Shown here: piece by piece, positions 8,277 to 11,645 of the stretch
Numbering within the stretch: the first letter of the stretch is position 1
How the letters are laid out: each line of letters starts with the position of its first letter
The notes under the pieces: model-generated
What the model was told of the DNA's origin: nothing
The model's input: the letters and a program-made list of their open reading frames with translations, nothing else
Database searches by the model: none
Program-made: the position numbers and the translations under genes
Assembly (NCBI GenBank): GCA_003024985.2
Contig: PXIH01S0095238.1
DNA from: Euperipatoides rowelli
Lineage: Eukaryota; Onychophora; Udeonychophora; Euonychophora; Peripatopsidae
DNA: 11,645 bases
Strand: one strand, 5' to 3'

Positions 8277-8371
8277 TTAAACATAAATGCCTAACTCTTT
8301 TATACAATTCAGAATTATTAACAGCTGTCACCAAAATGTTAATTTAAAGAAACAACATTCAAGAGAATTAG
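8277..8371 (+). repeat. 95-bp perfect direct repeat, copy 2
   Basis: Identical to 6967-7061 and begins exactly after the undetermined base 8276. Sequence beyond 8371 differs from that after 7061. Confidence 0.95.
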
Positions 8372-8425
8372 ATATATTCTATATAAGAGATAAGTAGATA
8401 GGAAATGTGCTTTTGAGGCCAATTC

Positions 8426-9360
8426 GGGTCTTTTCAAGATGGCGGCCAAACTTTTGACATCGAAAATCCAAGATGGCTGCCATCCTGTGCCCATATATGG
8501 GCATTTGACATATTATGATGCATTATGGGTATTATTATGATGCATGATGAGAGATCTCACTCTCGTTTTCACTCTCATTCTCATTTTATGCCCATAATAT
8601 GGACATATTACATCATATGATGCATGTTGGGACATCTCATTCCCGTTATCACTCTCATTCTCGTTCCCATTCTCATTTCCGTTCTCACTCTCGTTCTCAT
8701 TTTATGCCATATATGGGCTTATGACATCATATTATGAAGCATGATGGGACATCTCATTCCTGTTCTCACTCTCGTTCATGCACCATTCTCGTTCTCACTC
8801 TCGTTTTATGCCCAAATATCACATATTGATACATGATGGGATGGATTATGATGCAAGATGGGATAGATGCCGCACCCACTTCAAATTTTCGAAGTTACAT
8901 TCAGGTCTTTTCAAGATGGCGGTCAAATTTCTATTTTTTCCTGATATTAAAGCTTTTAAAGCTCTATTATCCAGAATATTATCAGGAATATTAGAATGCA
9001 TGATGGGACATCTCAATCTCATTTTCACTCTCGTTCCCGTTCTCATCCCCATTCTCATTCTCATGATTTTTTCAAAAAAATTCACAAAAAATTAGAAAAT
9101 AATAGAGGGGGAGGAGGATGTTCAAGTCATATGACTATGACATCATATACCATATCCGGGTCTTTTCAAGATGCATAATGGAGTGACATCATAAAATCCA
9201 TGATGGCAGATACCTCTACTATGCATGTCACTTCTACAACCATTTCCGTATCCTTCAATCCTAAATAACTTACTTCTATTACAAAAAGGTAAAGAAAATT
9301 ACTTTTAGTGATGTCATTGAGCACGGACTCCAGTTTAAGCTTATATGTTATGATGCATGC
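8426..9360 (+). repeat. Degenerate tandem repeat array upstream of the 9474 promoter
   Basis: A unit of roughly 100-117 bp recurs with starts at 8488, 8589, 8705 and 8809. Each starts with a palindromic core (TGCCCATATATGGGCA at 8488-8503, degenerate in others). A GACATCATAT word, a GATGCATGATGGGACATCTC-like word and a run of CTCATTCTCGTTCTCACTC-type pyrimidine repeats then follow. Partial units recur at 8995-9065 and at 9348-9372. A second motif, GGTCTTTTCAAGATGGCGG, appears at 8427, 8904 and (shortened) 9159. Open frames here (for example 8778-9095 and 8996-9178) are only translated repeat. The array ends next to a gene promoter, so an enhancer or origin-like role is possible but unproven. 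Confidence 0.75.
8436..8446 (+). promoter_or_regulatory. YY1-like site
   Basis: AAGATGGCGGC is the classical YY1 consensus in animals. Near-copies are at 8470-8480 (AAGATGGCTGC) and 8913-8923 (AAGATGGCGGT). They may simply be carried by the repeat. Confidence 0.35.
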
Positions 9361-9416
9361 TGGGAAATCTTATCTTTAGGCGGGATCTTTATGTGGGATC
9401 TTCAATCTCATTTCTG

Positions 9417-9477
9417 ATTGGTCCACATCATTTAGTATATGGTATAAAAGCTTTGAATTTCCTGCTTTAAATCACTT
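9417..9477 (+). promoter_or_regulatory. Core promoter: inverted CCAAT, TATA box, initiator
   Basis: ATTGG (inverted CCAAT) is at 9417-9421 and TATAAAAG at 9443-9450. TCACTT at 9472-9477 fits an initiator with A at 9474, 31 bp after the first T of the TATA box, the standard metazoan distance. The first ATG follows 38 bp later. The array-type word GATGCATGCTGGGAAATCT sits upstream at 9352-9370. Confidence 0.7.
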
Positions 9478-9511
9478 CATCCTGAGCTCTCTCACAAGAA
9501 GTACGTCAACC

Positions 9512-9998
9512 ATGAAATGCAGTAATACGGAGCAGTTAGAAGCCCTCAACGTTAATTTGACCGGAGATATGGAACCCTTGAATGTTATTTCCAGCAGGGA
9601 TATGGATGCTATGGTGACCGATGAAATAGATAGTTTATTTGTGATGCTTGTCCGGAGTGATATTGCCGGTCTTGAAGAACAAATTGCCGTCCTGTCCGAT
9701 ATCCTAGATACCGCAGCCCAGGAAAAATATAAACTACAAGAACAATTAGCTCTCAAGAAAAAAGAACTTGGTATGTATAAACTTAAAAAATTTTCTAAGT
9801 CTTTATTTTATTTTTCAAACTATTCATGACTTTATTTTTCTGTTTATTTTTTTAGAAAGTTATACCGTAACTAAACCGGTACCGGAGATTATAACTACCC
9901 CCGACTCCCCACCTGCATCACCAGTCATAGCTTTAAAAGCTGATAAACCCGGGATATCATTCCAATCTAGATGTCATGAAAAGATTGCTAAGAATTAG
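9512..9998 (+). CDS. Unrecognised two-exon gene, 133-residue coiled-coil protein
   Basis: Exon 1 codes from ATG 9512 to 9770 and exon 2 from 9856 to a TAG at 9996-9998. The 85-bp intron (9771-9855) has donor G|GTATGT and a T-rich tract before TTTTTAG. Joining restores phase (259 + 143 = 402 bases, 133 residues). Residues 1-45 are acidic; about 50-86 form a likely coiled coil (SDIAGLEEQIAVLSDILDT, then KLQEQLALKKKEL). About 90-111 are Pro/Thr/Ser-rich (TTPDSPPASP), and the tail contains SRCHEKIAKN. No membrane segment or signal peptide is seen. A good TATA/initiator promoter lies 38 bp upstream. There is no AATAAA before the next frame 50 bp downstream, so both may share one transcript. I do not recognise a family; a dimerising regulatory or structural protein is a guess. 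Confidence 0.65.
9771..9855 (+). other. Predicted GT-AG intron
   Basis: The donor is GTATGT and the acceptor TTTTTTTAG after a long T-rich tract. Base composition is much more AT-rich than the flanking exons. Reading through the intron gives a stop after 19 codons, while splicing extends the frame with a Pro-rich tail. Confidence 0.65.
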
Positions 9999-10048
9999 TA
10001 CCCATCGAATATGATTTAAATGATTAGCCTAAATTTATATATTATTTT

Positions 10049-10444
10049 ATGAAACATAAAAGATGTGGATATCATGCTTGTTCTAATATTATCATGGAGA
10101 ATTCCGATTATTGTCCTATTCTCGATCATGACTAGGATGGATTCGCATAGAGAATGCTGTCACCCTACTACGATACCGGGGATGATGTATTATTTCCATC
10201 TCTGAATACAACCAAACCGACTGTAACTTCACAATTGAGTTCGACCCTGAATCAAGTCCTACCTACGCCGAATGAAGTTCTAACTACACCGACCGATCAA
10301 GTTATTCCTACCCGATCGAAACAACCTAAAATCAAGAAGAAGACAAGTTACACATACAAATGTTTTGAACCTTCCTGTGAAGAACATGAAATTGAAGGCA
10401 CGTATTTCTGTGGAGATCATTTCCCATCCATAGGAAATAAATAA
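10049..10444 (+). pseudogene. Reading frame with two Cys/His motifs, split by two TAG codons
   Basis: From ATG 10049 the frame reads RCGYHACSNIIMENSDYC followed by a His (C-x4-C-x10-C-x4-H). It meets TAG at 10133 and again at 10148, then runs open from ATG 10154 for 96 residues. This second part is Thr/Pro-rich (LPTPNEVLTTPTDQVIPT), has a basic patch KQPKIKKK, and ends with KCFEPSCEEHEIEGTYFCGD followed by His (C-x4-C-x10-C-x2-H). The matching C-x4-C-x10-C spacing at both ends implies one ancestral protein with two zinc-binding modules. The TAGs may be decay, or the 28- and 96-residue parts may be translated separately. The stop TAA 10442-10444 overlaps AATAAA. I recognise no family. Confidence 0.55.
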
Positions 10445-10445
10445 A
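10436..10445 (+). terminator. Polyadenylation signal overlapping the stop codon
   Basis: AATAAATAAA contains two overlapping AATAAA hexamers (10436-10441 and 10440-10445), with the TAA stop of the Cys/His frame inside. It would end the transcription unit that starts near 9474. Confidence 0.55.
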
Positions 10446-10481
10446 TATTACGGTATTACAAACTTATCAAGTGTCAAAAAA

Positions 10482-10571
10482 ATGTATATTCCTCTAGCTA
10501 AAAGGAAGAAACCCAAACCTTAAAGCAAGAAACATAAAAAGTACAAACAACCAATCAAAATTAAGATATAA
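10482..10571 (+). pseudogene. Short, very basic reading frame with one internal stop
   Basis: ATG 10482 opens MYIPLAKRKKPKP, then TAA at 10521. The same frame continues SKKHKKYKQPIKIKI to a TAA at 10569. Thirteen of the 28 residues are Lys or Arg, and KRKKPK resembles a nuclear localisation signal. It may be the decayed remains of a small basic protein or chance translation of A-rich DNA; the even distribution of Lys and Pro on both sides of the stop favours the former slightly. Confidence 0.25.
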
Positions 10572-10583
10572 TTTTTGACCAAT
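10551..10583 (+). promoter_or_regulatory. Paired CCAAT boxes
   Basis: ACCAATC occurs at 10550-10556 and ACCAATC again at 10578-10584, about 100-130 bp before the ATG at 10683. No clear TATA box follows; TATGTAGAG near 10595 is a weak candidate. Confidence 0.4.
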
Positions 10584-10682
10584 CATAGAAGAGCTATGTA
10601 GAGTACTAATTTCATCTCATTCTTTTTACTGCTGCTGTTCCTGCTTGATCATATTTTTACAAGACCTGTTTTTTCAAATATC

Positions 10683-10865
10683 ATGAATACATCAAACAGT
10701 AATATAAGTTACGCATCTTACACTATGGAAAGGAAACTTATGAAGAAGTTTCAGAATACTTTAGAAACCATACCGGAAAATGAAACGTCTTCTCTACCTA
10801 TGAATCATTATACCGATGCTTTACCACCATACCAAGGAACCGATAGTCATTGTACCGGAAAATGA
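10683..10865 (+). CDS. Unrecognised 60-residue ORF ending in a tandem duplication
   Basis: ATG 10683 (context TATCATG) opens a hydrophilic protein. It is Ser/Asn-rich at the start, then basic (ERKLMKKFQ), then carries TIPENETSSLP and NHYTDALPPYQG, and stops at TGA 10863-10865. A second copy of the last segment follows in another frame (10853-10928), reading PENEMPSCP and NHYTDALPPYHG, and ends in a TGA (10957-10959) within a hairpin. The first unit is 82 bp, so the duplication itself shifts the frame. Codons such as ACC-GG/CCG are shared with the two frames upstream, and paired CCAAT boxes lie before it. No known domain is recognised. It could be a short gene or the 3' end of a longer broken one. 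Confidence 0.4.
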   Translation: MNTSNSNISYASYTMERKLMKKFQNTLETIPENETSSLPMNHYTDALPPYQGTDSHCTGK

Positions 10866-10928
10866 GATGCCTTCTTGCCCGCAACCCACGAATCATTATA
10901 CCGATGCTTTACCACCATACCATGGAGC
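10771..10928 (+). repeat. Two-unit tandem duplication (about 82 bp)
   Basis: Unit 1 is 10771-10852 and unit 2 begins at 10853. Both start TACCGGAAAATGA and share AATCATTATACCGATGCTTT and ACCACCATACCA. Unit 2 carries about 6 extra bases before the shared block, so the shared words are 82 bp apart at the start and 88 bp apart at the end. Confidence 0.9.
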
Positions 10929-10931
10929 TAG

Positions 10932-10963
10932 TGTATCAGATGCAGCGGACTGCATCTGATACA
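10932..10963. repeat. 14-bp perfect hairpin with CGGA loop
   Basis: The arms TGTATCAGATGCAG (10932-10945) and CTGCATCTGATACA (10950-10963) are perfect complements around the tetraloop CGGA. It sits right after the duplicated ORF end and before a short (AAATAC) run at 10959-10978. As RNA it would be a very stable stem-loop, usable as a 3' end signal; as DNA it could be a cruciform. Confidence 0.9.
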
Positions 10964-10978
10964 AATACAAATACAAAT
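10959..10978 (+). repeat. Short (AAATAC) tandem run
   Basis: About three copies of ACAAAT directly follow the hairpin. A minor simple repeat. Confidence 0.6.
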
Positions 10979-11053
10979 ATGACGGACAACAACAGACCAT
11001 AGTCCAGCAAGGTTGTCCCTGGTCCTAATCTAATATTTTTTTTTTTTTTNTTT

Positions 11054-11569
11054 AAATCTCTTGAAATAATTAAAGACAAATAGATTTTGAGTCTTTGAAA
11101 GTAAAAAAAAACATCTTTTGAAACAGTTTTGATAATTATAATAATTATTGAATTAGAGAGATAAAAAGTCGATTCTCAGTCAACTTTGGAGTGGAAAGGG
11201 TTAATTTATTTTTTATAATTATTTGAAGTGTCTCATAAAGCACGCATATGTGAGCATGGGCATAGTGCCACTGTAAATATTGACTGTAGCCTGTAGGCTA
11301 CTTACGAGAGTCTGTAAACCGGGGCAGGACTGTATTTCATTTACTGTAAACACATATGAAGATTTCCCCCACCCCCACCCCCCCATCATCACAAATCATC
11401 ACCTTTATTCTAATCTTCTCACATCATGTAGTTTATGGATGACTCCAAAAGGTACAATAATGAAAAATTAATATGAATAAAAAAATATTGTATCATTTCT
11501 TTAAAAAAAAACCCCACAAACACAACAATTGACGTCATAGCCTAATACAAAAAATTACAATTACCCTAA
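11054..11569. other. AT-rich stretch, no gene seen
   Basis: It follows a T run with one undetermined base at 11050. It contains a C-rich tract (about 11367-11383), a small inverted repeat GTAGCC/GGCTAC near 11286-11301 and a CRE-like TGACGTCA at 11531-11538. The frame 11280-11471 has no recognisable features and I do not call it a gene. Confidence 0.4.
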
Positions 11570-11645
11570 CAGTGTGCGAAAAATTAACAAAATGGTCCTG
11601 GACAATTGTCCGGTATATGTAAATATTTACCGGACATTTTTTATT
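11570..11645. mobile_element. hAT-type transposon, left terminal fragment
   Basis: It begins CAGTGTGCGAAAAAT, matching the inverted right end at 89-103 (CAGTGTGCAAAAAT on the minus strand). Subterminal motifs GGACAATTGTCCGG and TTACCGGACATTT echo those at 9-86. The element continues beyond the window. The preceding eight bases are TACCCTAA, not equal to those after the left-edge fragment, so the two fragments are separate insertions. Confidence 0.6.

Noticed and set aside
8778-9178. Open frames rich in His-Ser-Arg on the plus strand and an opposite-strand frame at 8846-9085
   Set aside because: They are translations of the CTCATTCTCGTT-type repeat array and show no start context or conserved protein features.
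9472-9756. 94-codon frame on the minus strand
   Set aside because: It is a shadow of exon 1 of the 9512 gene, which has a promoter and a phase-restoring intron.
11280-11471. 63-codon frame and a 6-bp inverted repeat near 11286-11301
   Set aside because: The frame is low-complexity at its C-rich middle and has no motif; a 6-bp stem is expected by chance.
104-11569. The whole interval as one composite transposon mobilised by the two edge hAT fragments
   Set aside because: The octamers next to the two fragments differ and the ends face outward, so they belong to separate neighbouring insertions.

Overview
The window is AT-rich non-coding DNA of a metazoan nuclear genome, most likely an invertebrate; the species cannot be told. 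The evidence for a eukaryote is remnants of four transposon classes (copia-type LTR, gypsy-type LTR, hAT, Helitron), a GT-AG intron, and a TATA/initiator/CCAAT promoter. No RNA gene, CRISPR array or bacterial-type gene is visible. Most coding sequence is broken transposon remains.

Layout. 1-103 is the right end of a hAT-type DNA transposon. 104-867 is AT-rich with no gene seen. 868-1205 is a right-truncated copy of a second, short non-autonomous hAT family. 1212-1323 and 1367-1624 are Helitron remains on the minus strand: a 5'-end-like sequence and the C-terminal end of the helicase. 2285-3086 holds fragments of a gypsy-type element, with Gag joined by an internal deletion to the integrase C-terminus. 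That integrase is interrupted by a copia-type element (3087-7698, LTRs of 618 and 632 bp) flanked by a perfect 5-bp duplication GACTA. The gypsy stop codon, polypurine tract and 3' LTR resume at 7699-8040. The copia gag-protease reading frame is in turn interrupted by an intact 421-bp non-autonomous hAT (4685-5105) with a perfect 8-bp duplication TGGATATT. The order of events is therefore readable: gypsy first, copia into gypsy, hAT into copia. The copia element has lost reverse transcriptase and RNase H; about 500 bp of unrelated sequence, starting with a second Helitron-like terminus, sits in their place.

A perfect 95-bp repeat (6967-7061 and 8277-8371) lies flush against two single undetermined bases (7062, 8276). 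This looks like an assembly join, so the physical order of 7063-8275 should be treated with care.

8426-9360 is a degenerate repeat array (about 100-117 bp units with a palindromic core, a GCATGATGGGACATCTCAT-like motif and CTCATTCTCGTT-like tracts). It leads into a well-formed promoter at 9417-9474. Downstream (9474-11000) is a compact block of small unrecognised ORFs: a two-exon 133-residue coiled-coil protein, a reading frame with two copies of a C-x4-C-x10-C-x(2,4)-H motif separated by two TAG codons and ending inside AATAAA, a short very basic frame, and a 60-residue frame ending in a tandem duplication and a 14-bp perfect hairpin. The small spacing, shared signals and repeat array resemble the organisation of a DNA-virus-like or large mobile element. 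No hallmark gene (polymerase, capsid, ATPase, integrase) is present to prove it, and an orphan host locus is equally possible.

11054-11569 has no recognisable gene. From 11570 the left end of a hAT of the same family as 1-103 begins and runs off the window.
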